DNA of 32,173 nt from assembly GCA_027486845.1 (NCBI GenBank), contig JAIXOL010000064.1, positions 1-32,173 on the forward strand. Reading direction: 5' to 3'. The stretch comes from Cytophagaceae bacterium. GTDB lineage: Bacteria > Bacteroidota > Bacteroidia > Cytophagales > Spirosomataceae. The number at the start of each line of letters is the position of its first letter. The first letter of the stretch is position 1. The position numbers were made by a program, and so were the translations under genes. Below the pieces are notes generated by a model, which did not search any database, was not told the origin of the DNA, and saw only the letters and a program-made list of their open reading frames with translations. Of this stretch, positions 7,232-14,897 are shown piece by piece.

Positions 7232-8845
7232 ATGAAAAAAACTTGTATTTTCATCACTACAATGTTGATTGTGAGTAACTTAGCTTTTTCTCAAAAGAAA
7301 AAAGCCGTTGTTGCACCAGTTCCCGACAAACTTGAATTGCTAAAACAAGAGGTAATCAAGAAAATCGATGACCGTCAAAAGTTTACACAAGAAGTAAACG
7401 ATCAAATTTTTAGCTTTGGCGAATTGGGTTTTCAAGAATTTGAAACCTCAAAGTATTTAACGAATTTACTCGAAAAGAATGGTTTCACCGTTGAGCGTGG
7501 CGTAGCAGGAATGCCGACTGCATGGATTGCAAAGTGGGGTTCGGGCAAGCCAGTAATTGCCATCGGTAGCGACATTGATTGTATTCCGAAGGCATCACAA
7601 AAACCTGGTGTTGCTTACAAAGACCCAATCGTAGAAGGTGCTCCTGGACATGGCGAAGGACACAATTCTGGTCAAGCTCTTAATATTACGGCAGTTTTAG
7701 CTTTGAAAGAAGTCATGGAGCGAGATAAAATTTCGGGAACACTCGTGCTTTGGCCTGGTGTTGCCGAAGAGCAAGTAGGAGCAAAGGCTATTTTTGTACG
7801 TGAAGGTTATTTTAAAGATGTTGATGCTTGTATTTTTACGCACGTAGGCGATAATTTGGGCGTTTCTTGGGGCGATGCAGGAAATAACGGCTTGGTGTCG
7901 GTCAAATTTCATTTTGAAGGCGAAGCCGCTCACGCAGCGGGTGCTCCGTGGCGTGGACGCAGTGCTTTAGATGCCGTAGAATTGATGAATGTAGGCTGGA
8001 ATTATAAGCGTGAACACTTAGAAACTACGCAGCGTTCGCATTATGTAATTTCTGATGGTGGCGACCAACCAAACGTTGTGCCATCGAAGGCTTCAGTTTG
8101 GTATTATTTCCGTGACCGAACTTATCCACGTATCAGAAAACTCTTCGAAAGTGGTATAAAAATAGCAGAAGGTGCAGCCATGATGACTGATACGAAATTT
8201 ACCTACGAGATTTTGGGTAGTGCTTGGCCGGGGCATTTCAATAAACCCATTGCTGATGCAATGTATCAGAATATTAAGCGTGTAGGTTTGCCTCAATGGT
8301 CGGAAGAAGACCAAATATTGGCAAAGGCAAGTCAGAAAGAGTTGAAAGCCCCAAAAATTGAAGGTTTGGCTATGAAACTTGATACGATGAGTGAGCCGGT
8401 TTATTCACCAAATATTATTCGTCAAGGTGGCTCAGATGACATTGCTGATATTTCGTGGTCGTTGCCAACGGTTGTATTGCGTTATCCATCAAATATGCCC
8501 GGAATGCCGGGACATCACTGGGCGAATGCCATCACGATGGCAACACCGATTGCTCACAAAGGTTGTACAGCAGGAGCGAAAGCTGAGGCTTTGACAATTT
8601 TGGATATGCTTTTTAAGCCAGAGATTATCAAAAATGCTTGGGAATACTACAATAAAGAACAAACGAAAGAAATTAAATATACGCCGCTTATCTCGAAAGA
8701 AGATAAACCTGCAATCCAGCTGAATAAAGAAATCATGGAGAAGTTCCGCCCAGAAATGAGCAAATATTATTATGATTCAACTAAATACAAAACGTATTTG
8801 GAGCAATTGGGAATCAAATATCCGACGGTGAGAGCGGAGAAATAA
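7232..8845 (+). CDS. Exported M20 amidohydrolase, AbgB-like
   Basis: From ATG 7232 the protein has 537 residues. The start gives a clean signal peptide (MKKTCIFITTMLIVSNLAFS, then QKKK). The upstream TTG at 7190 lies in a repeat tract and is rejected. Metallopeptidase M20D features are AIGSDIDCIP (about 110-119), PGHGEGHNSGQALN with H144, the acidic pair E179-E180 in PGVAEEQVGAKAIF, H204 in CIFTHVGDNLG and H234 in GEAAHAAGAPWRG, followed by the lid domain. In E. coli AbgB is one of the two subunits cleaving p-aminobenzoyl-glutamate and is cytoplasmic. This homologue is predicted periplasmic, so the substrate is probably another N-acyl amino acid. No AbgA partner is present. It is the second gene of a probable two-gene unit. 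Confidence 0.85.
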   Translation: MKKTCIFITTMLIVSNLAFSQKKKAVVAPVPDKLELLKQEVIKKIDDRQKFTQEVNDQIFSFGELGFQEFETSKYLTNLLEKNGFTVERGVAGMPTAWIAKWGSGKPVIAIGSDIDCIPKASQKPGVAYKDPIVEGAPGHGEGHNSGQALNITAVLALKEVMERDKISGTLVLWPGVAEEQVGAKAIFVREGYFKDVDACIFTHVGDNLGVSWGDAGNNGLVSVKFHFEGEAAHAAGAPWRGRSALDAVELMNVGWNYKREHLETTQRSHYVISDGGDQPNVVPSKASVWYYFRDRTYPRIRKLFESGIKIAEGAAMMTDTKFTYEILGSAWPGHFNKPIADAMYQNIKRVGLPQWSEEDQILAKASQKELKAPKIEGLAMKLDTMSEPVYSPNIIRQGGSDDIADISWSLPTVVLRYPSNMPGMPGHHWANAITMATPIAHKGCTAGAKAEALTILDMLFKPEIIKNAWEYYNKEQTKEIKYTPLISKEDKPAIQLNKEIMEKFRPEMSKYYYDSTKYKTYLEQLGIKYPTVRAEK

Positions 8846-8852
8846 AAGTTTT

Positions 8853-8931
8853 CAGTTCTCAATTTGCAGTCTTCAATTTATCGGTAAATGGTCTAATTGA
8901 CTGAAAACTGTAAATTGTGGACTGCAAATTG
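8853..8931. repeat. Heptad-periodic hairpin element between convergent genes
   Basis: The left arm is CAGTTCT (8853), CAATTTG (8860), CAGTCTT (8867) and CAATTTA (8874). The right arm is TTGACTG (8897), AAAACTG (8904), TAAATTG (8911), TGGACTG (8918) and CAAATTG (8925). Left 8860-8880 and right 8911-8931 are complementary at 19 of 21 positions. Period 7 is exact within each arm, with CA at each left-arm unit start and TG at each right-arm unit end. It fills most of the gap between the AbgB-like gene and the minus-strand gene at 8944-9348. Confidence 0.85.
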
Positions 8932-8943
8932 CTAAATTATCTA

Positions 8944-9348
8944 TCAATCTTCTGGAAAAGGAATAAAAACAAATCCTGCAAACTCGGCTTCCATTACAAA
9001 TAAGCAACAATACTCGTCAGCATTTTTGTAATTTTCTTTAAAAAGTTCAATTGATTCTTCTCCAATGAGTTTTCTTTGTACAAATTCATCCAAATAAGAT
9101 GCTTTGTAATCAAATTGAGTTTCAAAATCAAGCCTTGTAAAAAGCATTTGTCCAACCTCAACCAATGTGCGATTGACCACAAAAATCGGATAATCCGAAA
9201 AACCACGTTTACGTATTTGATAAGATGCTTCTTTCAAATGGTCAGAAACTTTTATAAAATCGCCTGCCACAAAACTCATGATTTTTTGGTCGAGTTCAGG
9301 CGAGTTTACATCGTCTAAAATAGTATTTTCGTTTGAGTGTGAAGTCAT
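8944..9348 (-). CDS. Conserved-looking hypothetical protein, 134 residues
   Basis: I do not recognise this family. The protein is acidic and soluble, with no signal peptide or membrane segment. It starts with a polar segment, then SPELDQKIMSFVAGDF (16-31), a probable helical pair (FIKVSDHLKEASYQIRKRG), a beta-like DYPIFVVNRTLVEVGQMLF and a C-terminal strand pattern EYCCLFVMEAEFAGFVFIPF. Composition and codon use match the neighbours, so it is probably a real gene. It is monocistronic, converges with the AbgB-like gene and diverges from nhaA, whose predicted -33 box lies inside its first codons. It may be a Bacteroidota-specific cytoplasmic protein. No function is proposed. Confidence 0.75.
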   Translation of the reverse strand: MTSHSNENTILDDVNSPELDQKIMSFVAGDFIKVSDHLKEASYQIRKRGFSDYPIFVVNRTLVEVGQMLFTRLDFETQFDYKASYLDEFVQRKLIGEESIELFKENYKNADEYCCLFVMEAEFAGFVFIPFPED

Positions 9349-9391
9349 TTTGTTTTATATTTGTAAATGTCTGATAATTAATGAATTATAT
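9332..9391 (+). promoter_or_regulatory. nhaA promoter with shared dyad element
   Basis: The -33 TTTG is at 9332-9335, followed by a 20-bp spacer and -7 TATATTTG at 9356-9363, a full match to the Bacteroidota sigma consensus. The expected start is near 9370, giving a leader of about 170 nt. Right at the start site lies AAATGTCTGATAATTA (9365-9380) and the dyad ATAATT-AATG-AATTAT (9374-9389), also found before nupG at 2449-2475. A regulator bound there would overlap the transcription start. Confidence 0.55.
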
Positions 9392-9538
9392 TTGACTCTT
9401 TTAAGTTGAAAATAATTCTTTCGTAAAGCTAATCACCCAAAAATCTAAAGTCAAAATTCCATTTCTTTTTAACCATAAATCTACTCAATTAATTCATTTC
9501 TGATAAAAGTAAAAGTTTTACTGAATCCTTAAAATAAT

Positions 9539-10711
9539 ATGAAAGACACACTTAAGCAATTAAAACCTACTAAGTTATTTAAAGATTTTTTTGAAAGCGA
9601 AAAGTCTGGTGGGTTGACTCTTATTGTTTGCACTGCAATTTCGCTACTTATTGCTAACTCAAAATGGGCGAGTAGTTACGAACATTTTTGGCAATTCATT
9701 GTTGCAGGTCACGGCATATCTCACTGGATAAATGATGGCCTAATGACAATATTCTTTTTGTTGATTGGCTTAGAACTTGAACGTGAAATCTATCTAGGCG
9801 AATTATCAAATTTTAAAGATGCAATGTTGCCAATTTTTGCGGCAATTGGAGGAATGCTTTTACCTGCTGGTTTATTTTTATTGCTTACTTATGGTACAGA
9901 AGGGCAAACAGGAATTGGAATTCCGATGGCTACTGACATTGCTTTTGCACTCGGAGTCTTATCATTATTAAGCAATAAAGTGCCAACTTCGCTCAAGGTT
10001 TTCCTAACCGCACTGGCAGTAATTGATGATTTAGGAGCAATTTTAGTAATTGCGATTTTTTATACAAAATCTATTCTTTGGATGAATCTTTTCATTGCAT
10101 TGGGAATTTTTATTGTGCTTTTAATTTTAAATCGACTCAAAGTGCGGAATCTGATTCCTTTTTTGCTTGGTGGTGTGGCGATGTGGTATTTTATGTTGAA
10201 TTCGGGGGTTCATGCAACAATCACGGGCGTTTTATTGGCGTTTGCAATTCCTTTTGGCAATGGCGACGAAAAATCTACGTCGTATATTTTGCAGCATTTT
10301 TTGCATCGACCTGTAGCATTTATTATACTTCCGCTCTTTGCATTGGCCAATACTGCTATTTCTATCGATGGAAATATTGTAGAAACCTTAACTCATAGCT
10401 ATAGCTTGGGTATTGCATTTGGATTAATCATAGGAAAGCCTTTGGGAATATTTCTGATAAGTTTTATGGTAGTTTCGCTGGGAATTTGCAAACTACCCTT
10501 TGATTTAGATTGGAAGGCAATCATCGGAGCGGGATTTTTGGGCGGAATTGGCTTCACAATGTCGATATTTATTACTTTATTGGCTTTTGAAAATGCAACA
10601 ATCATCAATAATGCAAAGTTTATGATTCTTACTGCTTCGTTGGTCGCAGGTATATTAGGATATCTATTTTTAAATTTTACGTTGAAAAAAGAAGTAGTGG
10701 AAATTGAATGA
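9539..10711 (+). CDS. nhaA: Na+/H+ antiporter NhaA
   Basis: NhaA exports Na+ in exchange for H+ at the inner membrane and serves pH and sodium homeostasis. The protein has 390 residues, like E. coli NhaA (388), with twelve hydrophobic segments. The ion-binding aspartates fall at D163 and D164 in ALAVIDDLGAILVIAIFY, and D133 is in GIPMATDIAFALGVLSLL, the same numbering as in E. coli. The conserved lysine block IIGKPLGIFLISF follows near residue 300. The N-terminus (FKDFFESEKSGGLTLIVCTA) is typical. The gene has its own promoter at 9332-9363 and a long leader. It converges with ald. Confidence 0.96.
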   Translation: MKDTLKQLKPTKLFKDFFESEKSGGLTLIVCTAISLLIANSKWASSYEHFWQFIVAGHGISHWINDGLMTIFFLLIGLELEREIYLGELSNFKDAMLPIFAAIGGMLLPAGLFLLLTYGTEGQTGIGIPMATDIAFALGVLSLLSNKVPTSLKVFLTALAVIDDLGAILVIAIFYTKSILWMNLFIALGIFIVLLILNRLKVRNLIPFLLGGVAMWYFMLNSGVHATITGVLLAFAIPFGNGDEKSTSYILQHFLHRPVAFIILPLFALANTAISIDGNIVETLTHSYSLGIAFGLIIGKPLGIFLISFMVVSLGICKLPFDLDWKAIIGAGFLGGIGFTMSIFITLLAFENATIINNAKFMILTASLVAGILGYLFLNFTLKKEVVEIE

Positions 10712-10927
10712 GTAAAAAGTGCAAAAAGAATTTGAACTAAAGTAGGAAGAATTCAAAACACTGATTTTTTGTATTTGCACATGAAGTAAAATTCAACCAA
10801 GATTTAGTTTAGAATTGCCTTATTGGAATTTGCAAAATTCTGTACTACCGATATTATATTGCTATTCATCTGCTTTTTATAAAGTCTCGAGGTGGTATAA
10901 TGGAACATTCGTCAATCTTCATTTTAC
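10712..10927. other. Gap between convergent nhaA and ald
   Basis: No gene is seen. A 7-bp complementary pair, GTGCAAA (10719-10725) and TTTGCAC (10774-10780), brackets 48 bp and is preceded by a T-run at its right arm. It may end nhaA transcription, but the stem is weak. Confidence 0.35.
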
Positions 10928-12145
10928 CTACATCCTAGCCGCAATAAGCAGACTTAAATCTTTATATCTAAGATGGAAACGTTGTGCAATTGACAAGTTT
11001 GTTAAGCTACCTTTGAAACAATAAACCCCTTTTGTGAACCATTGTTTGGCGAAAATCATGTCTTCTATGCCGCCCACATTGCCTGTTTTTAGTAGAAATG
11101 GCGTAAATACATTACTTAATGCGATACTTGCTGTATGTGCAACCCTTGATGCAATATTGGGTACACAATAGTGAGTAATGCCATATTTCTGAAAAGTTGG
11201 ATGTTTATGTGTTGTTATTTCAGAAGTTTCAAAGCAGCCTCCTTGGTCAATCGAAACATCAATAATTATCGAATTAGAGTTCATTTTTGAAACCATTTCT
11301 TCTGTAACAACAATTGGTGCAACGCCATCTTCGGCACGCATAGCACCAATCACTACATCAGCACGAGCGAGTGCATCTCCTAAAGTGTCAGAGTCGATGA
11401 TTGAAGTATATATGTGTTGCCCGACAGCATATTTTAAGCGTTGAAGTCGATAAATGTGTTGATCAAAAACCTTGATTTCTGCACCCAAACCGAGGGCTGT
11501 ACGAGCAGCATATTCGCCAACTGTTCCAGCTCCGATTATCACAATTTTGGTTGGTGGAACCCCCGTTATTCCACCTAATATCATTCCTCGACCGTTGTGT
11601 ACGCTGCTCAGATATTCGGCCGCAATAAGCATAACTGTGCTTCCTGCAATTTCGCTCATGGTTCTGATAATCGGATAATTACCCACTTTATCTTGAATCA
11701 GCTCAAAACCTATGCCTGTTACTCGTTTTTCGTTGAGTTGTTCAAAATATGAGCGAGAAAGGTTCGGAACGTTGAGCGTTGAAATAACTGTTTGACCAGC
11801 TTTTAGATAAGTCATTTCAGCTTCGAGTAGGGGCTCTATTTTTACAATCAAATCAGCTTCAAAAACCTCTTGCGGACTGTAAACTATTCTTGCACCGGCT
11901 TCGCTATAATCATTGTCTGAGAATTTTGCTCCTTCGCCAGCACCTTTTTCTAAAATTACCTCGTGGCCGTTTCTAACCAATAATCTGACCGATTCAGGTG
12001 TAATTGCAATACGGTTTTCCTGTAAAGAAACCTCACGAGGTAGTCCAATAAAAAGGCTTTTTTTTCCTTTTTTTATCATTTCCGGCGATTCTTGTGGGTA
12101 AAGAATCGATTGCTGTGCTAATTCTGAAATAGATTGTCCTGTCAT
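10928..12145 (-). CDS. ald: Alanine dehydrogenase / PNT-alpha-like NAD-dependent dehydrogenase
   Basis: This cytosolic enzyme family oxidises L-alanine to pyruvate and ammonia with NAD+. From ATG 12145 it has 405 residues. The upstream ATG at 12202 lies beyond a repeat tract and adds an unlikely 19 residues, so the inner start is preferred. Visible features after a short N-terminal extension (SISELAQQSILYPQE) are the substrate-domain start IGLPREVSLQENRIAITPESV, the conserved block RTMSEIAGSTVMLIAAEYL, the glycine-rich dinucleotide loop KIVIIGAGTVGEYAAR, and the end block CVPNIASRVAHTASIALSNV. The N-terminal extension and the position directly after tsaE are typical of Bacteroidota. It follows tsaE by 69 bp on the same strand, so co-transcription is likely. 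The enzyme class is sure; alanine as substrate is inferred. Confidence 0.9.
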   Translation of the reverse strand: MTGQSISELAQQSILYPQESPEMIKKGKKSLFIGLPREVSLQENRIAITPESVRLLVRNGHEVILEKGAGEGAKFSDNDYSEAGARIVYSPQEVFEADLIVKIEPLLEAEMTYLKAGQTVISTLNVPNLSRSYFEQLNEKRVTGIGFELIQDKVGNYPIIRTMSEIAGSTVMLIAAEYLSSVHNGRGMILGGITGVPPTKIVIIGAGTVGEYAARTALGLGAEIKVFDQHIYRLQRLKYAVGQHIYTSIIDSDTLGDALARADVVIGAMRAEDGVAPIVVTEEMVSKMNSNSIIIDVSIDQGGCFETSEITTHKHPTFQKYGITHYCVPNIASRVAHTASIALSNVFTPFLLKTGNVGGIEDMIFAKQWFTKGVYCFKGSLTNLSIAQRFHLRYKDLSLLIAARM

Positions 12146-12174
12146 TGTTTGCTTACTTGGGGACTTGTTACTGA

Positions 12175-12195
12175 AAAACTGTTTACTGTACACTG
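12175..12195. repeat. Short heptad tract between tsaE and ald
   Basis: There are three exact 7-bp units ending in ACTG: AAAACTG (12175), TTTACTG (12182) and TACACTG (12189). A fourth GTTACTG at 12167 is one base out of phase. The tract falls in the tsaE-ald gap and would encode part of the rejected N-terminal extension of ald. Confidence 0.6.
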
Positions 12196-12214
12196 CCAAC
12201 AAAAAACTTGTATT

Positions 12215-12619
12215 CTAACTAAATTCTATATTTCTTTCTAAATTGTCTGTTAGACTAATTTTTATTTTAAAACAATTATCAGGTAAAAGAGATTCAACTT
12301 TTTCGGCCCATTCAAGCATGCAGATGTTTCCCGAATCAAAGTATTCTTCTATACCAAAATCGAGGGCTTCGGTTTCGTTTTTTAGTCGATAAAAATCAAA
12401 ATGATAGATGGTTTCCCCCGCTGATGATAAATATTGATTGACTATTGAAAAAGTTGGGCTTTGGATGTGTCCAAGTACCCCCAATTCCTTACAAATTGCT
12501 TTTATCAAAGTTGTTTTTCCCGCTCCCATTTCTCCTTCAAAAATCCAAATATTTCGACCATAGGCGGCTTTAATAACTTGATTAGATATTTGACCTAAAT
12601 CTTCTTTATTATAAAACAT
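12215..12619 (-). CDS. tsaE: tRNA threonylcarbamoyladenosine biosynthesis ATPase TsaE
   Basis: TsaE is the ATPase that works with TsaB and TsaD in placing threonylcarbamoyl on A37 of ANN-decoding tRNAs. The 134-residue protein is of family length. The Walker A loop is GEMGAGKTTLIKAI (about residues 29-42), the switch block SPTFSIVNQY (about 55-64) and the HFDFYRLKNETEALDFGIEEYF stretch with CMLEWAEKVESLLP (about 99-112) are diagnostic. It is upstream of ald in the same direction and divergent from mrdA. TsaB and TsaD are not in this window. The start at 12619 fits homologues, which begin shortly before the first helix. Confidence 0.95.
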   Translation of the reverse strand: MFYNKEDLGQISNQVIKAAYGRNIWIFEGEMGAGKTTLIKAICKELGVLGHIQSPTFSIVNQYLSSAGETIYHFDFYRLKNETEALDFGIEEYFDSGNICMLEWAEKVESLLPDNCFKIKISLTDNLERNIEFS

Positions 12620-12919
12620 TCGAATAATTTCTTTATATTTTCCTGTAAAAATCGTATAAATACTTAAAATAATTTTAATCTTTTTTTAGAAAATGCTTTT
12701 TTACAAAAAAATCAAATTTTCTTAGGCAATATATGCAGAAATCTGTTGATTTTTAAAGAACTTTGTTAGAGGAAATAAAAAAACCAATAATAGTAGTACC
12801 TAATAGTTAATAGCGATTAGTATTTAGCTTAATTGAGAAATTCAAGGTTGTTTATTCGCTAACAATATAACTGCCGTGACCAATACTTTAGCCAAAACCC
12901 AATAGATTTTATTAGTAGA
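12620..12919. other. Divergent tsaE/mrdA regulatory gap with a heptad tract
   Basis: No gene is seen. The left half is very AT-rich with several A- and T-runs. Positions 12789-12830 form six consecutive 7-bp units: AATAGTA, GTACCTA, ATAGTTA, ATAGCGA, TTAGTAT, TTAGCTT. Five of the six have TAG at positions 2-4 or 3-5, and AG recurs exactly every 7 bp at 12805, 12812, 12819 and 12826. No matching complementary arm is visible. No perfect TANNTTTG box was found for either gene. Confidence 0.55.
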
Positions 12920-14896
12920 ATGTTCCAAGACAGAAAGCAAATCATTCTTAGTTTTTTCTTTTTAGTTTGTACCATTTATGCACTGAGGTTATTTTACCTT
13001 CAAGTGATAGATGATACCTACCACACTATTGGCTCTACCGGAGCTCTAAAGAAAGAGGTTCAGATTCCACTCCGAGGTCAAATCTATGACCGAAACGGTA
13101 AGCTTTTGGTGGCAAACGTAGATGTTTATGATATGTATGTTACGCCTTACAAAGTAAAACAAATGGATACGACTACTTTTTGTCGTTTGTTCAATATCAC
13201 TCGCTCGTATTTCGATAGTACAATGACGATTGCGAAAAGTTATTCACGTAATCGATCAACCTTATTTCTTAGACAACTATCGAAGGAGGATTATGCTCGA
13301 GTGGCTGATGCGATGGTGAGCTTTCCTGGTTTTACATTCGAATTATCGTTTTTTCGTACGTATCCTGCACGAACGATGGCTAACGCTTTGGGTTATATTG
13401 GAGAGATTAGTAAAAAGTCATACGAAGCACAAGAAGTTGAATATTATAGAAGTGGCGATTATATCGGTATTACTGGCCTCGAAAAACAGTATGAAATGGA
13501 ACTGAGGGGTAGGCGAGGAGTGAAGTTTACTATGATGAACGTACACGGAGAAAACAAAGGTTCGTATTCGGATGGTGAATATGACACATTGGCAGTAATC
13601 GGAAAAAACCTGTTTACAACGGTAGATGTAGAGGTACAACAACTATCTGATAGTCTTTTTCAAGGAAAAACAGGTTGTGTCGTAGCTATTGAGCCACGTA
13701 CTGGCGAAATTTTGGCGATGGGGTCGTATCCTTATTATGATCCAAATATGCTTTCGGGTAAACAGTTTAGTAAATACTTCAAAGAACTTTACCGAAATCC
13801 TGATAAACCACTCAACGACCGTGTAGCTACCGGGTTTTTCCGCCCTGGTTCGACATTCAAGTTAGTACAATCATTAGTTGGTTTACAATTAGGTTCTATC
13901 ACTCCCGAAACTTTCTTTGTCTGTGGAAATGCTCCAGTAAAATGTCACGGTCATCCTTCGGGCGATTTACATAATGCTGTTCGTTTTTCTTGTAATCCGT
14001 ATTTTTATCAGGTTTTCAAGAAAACGATGTCGGCAACTCCTGAATCTAATCCATTTAAGGCTGCCCCGATTATGCTTTCTAAATGGCATGAAATGGTCGA
14101 AAAATTTGGGTATGGACTAAAACTTGGTATTGACTTACCGTCTGAATCATCGGGTTTGCTGCCAAATGTAAAATATTATGACAAGCGTTATGGCTCGCAG
14201 CAGTGGAAATTCTCTAATATTTATTCATTAAGTATTGGTGAAGGAGAGATTTCTGTGAATATGCTTAAAATGGCCAATTTAGCTGCTACAATTGCCAATA
14301 GAGGCTATTGGGTCACTCCACACTTGGTTCGTGGAATTGGTCAAAATGGAAAAGGCGTATTGCCTGAGCATCGACAAGTACACCGAACTGATATTGAAAC
14401 TCGTCATTTTGAGGCAATAATTGGCGGTATGCAAGATGCCGTTGAGCATGGAACTGTTGGTGGTGGTGCGGGTATCGTTGAAGGTATTGCTATTTGCGGT
14501 AAGACGGGTACATCGCAAAATAAAAAAGGAAAAGATAATTCAATTTTTATCGCTTTCGCTCCTCGTTATAACCCTAAAATTGCGATTGCCGTTATGGTTC
14601 AAAATGCAGGATTTGGTGGTTCGGTTGCTGCACCTATTGCAACTTTGATGATTGAGAAATATTTGAAACGCAAGATTGAGCGTACAGCTATCAAAGAGCG
14701 TATGTTAAACTTAAGTATCAGAACCGTTGAGGCAATGGCGGCTGGCAGTGCTGCAAAACCCATACCAGTACTAATTCCAGAATCAACGAGTAAGACGGCT
14801 CCTGTTGTTCCTTCAAAACCCAAAAAAGAGGCTGAAAAGTCTATTAAAACAACATTTGTTAAACCAAAGGTAGAAAAATTTAATAAAACCAAATAG
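12920..14896 (+). CDS. mrdA: Penicillin-binding protein 2, elongation-type transpeptidase
   Basis: PBP2 cross-links peptidoglycan for lateral wall growth and partners with RodA. The protein has 658 residues with one N-terminal membrane anchor (ILSFFFLVCTIYALRLFYLQV, about residues 9-29). The pedestal or dimerisation domain contains RGQIYDRNGKLLVANVDVYD (54-73). The transpeptidase motifs are S311-T-F-K in RPGSTFKLVQ, S357-C-N in RFSCNPYFYQ and K528-T-G in CGKTGTSQNK. The C-terminal tail (from about 600) is a proline/lysine-rich extension (PKKEAEKS...), probably disordered. The stop is one base from the rodA ATG, so the pair is translationally coupled. mreBCD, often found just before this pair, is not adjacent here. 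Confidence 0.96.
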   Translation: MFQDRKQIILSFFFLVCTIYALRLFYLQVIDDTYHTIGSTGALKKEVQIPLRGQIYDRNGKLLVANVDVYDMYVTPYKVKQMDTTTFCRLFNITRSYFDSTMTIAKSYSRNRSTLFLRQLSKEDYARVADAMVSFPGFTFELSFFRTYPARTMANALGYIGEISKKSYEAQEVEYYRSGDYIGITGLEKQYEMELRGRRGVKFTMMNVHGENKGSYSDGEYDTLAVIGKNLFTTVDVEVQQLSDSLFQGKTGCVVAIEPRTGEILAMGSYPYYDPNMLSGKQFSKYFKELYRNPDKPLNDRVATGFFRPGSTFKLVQSLVGLQLGSITPETFFVCGNAPVKCHGHPSGDLHNAVRFSCNPYFYQVFKKTMSATPESNPFKAAPIMLSKWHEMVEKFGYGLKLGIDLPSESSGLLPNVKYYDKRYGSQQWKFSNIYSLSIGEGEISVNMLKMANLAATIANRGYWVTPHLVRGIGQNGKGVLPEHRQVHRTDIETRHFEAIIGGMQDAVEHGTVGGGAGIVEGIAICGKTGTSQNKKGKDNSIFIAFAPRYNPKIAIAVMVQNAGFGGSVAAPIATLMIEKYLKRKIERTAIKERMLNLSIRTVEAMAAGSAAKPIPVLIPESTSKTAPVVPSKPKKEAEKSIKTTFVKPKVEKFNKTK

Positions 14897-14897
14897 T

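Noticed and set aside
8853-8931. Heptad tract as a CRISPR array
   Set aside because: Units are 7 bp without spacers and the two halves are inverted; no cas genes are present.
10078-10398. 106-codon frame inside nhaA
   Set aside because: Out-of-frame shadow of nhaA, rich in Cys, Trp and Phe as expected of a shifted membrane-protein frame.
10880-10925. Possible tRNA-like stretch (AGGTGGTATAATGG)
   Set aside because: No acceptor or T-stem pairing can be drawn.
10815-11024. 69-codon open frame on the plus strand at the nhaA/ald junction
   Set aside because: Mostly antisense to the end of ald, no family resemblance, composition unlike a protein.
12146-12202. Longer N-terminus of ald
   Set aside because: Encoded by a heptad tract; family-like sequence begins at 12145.
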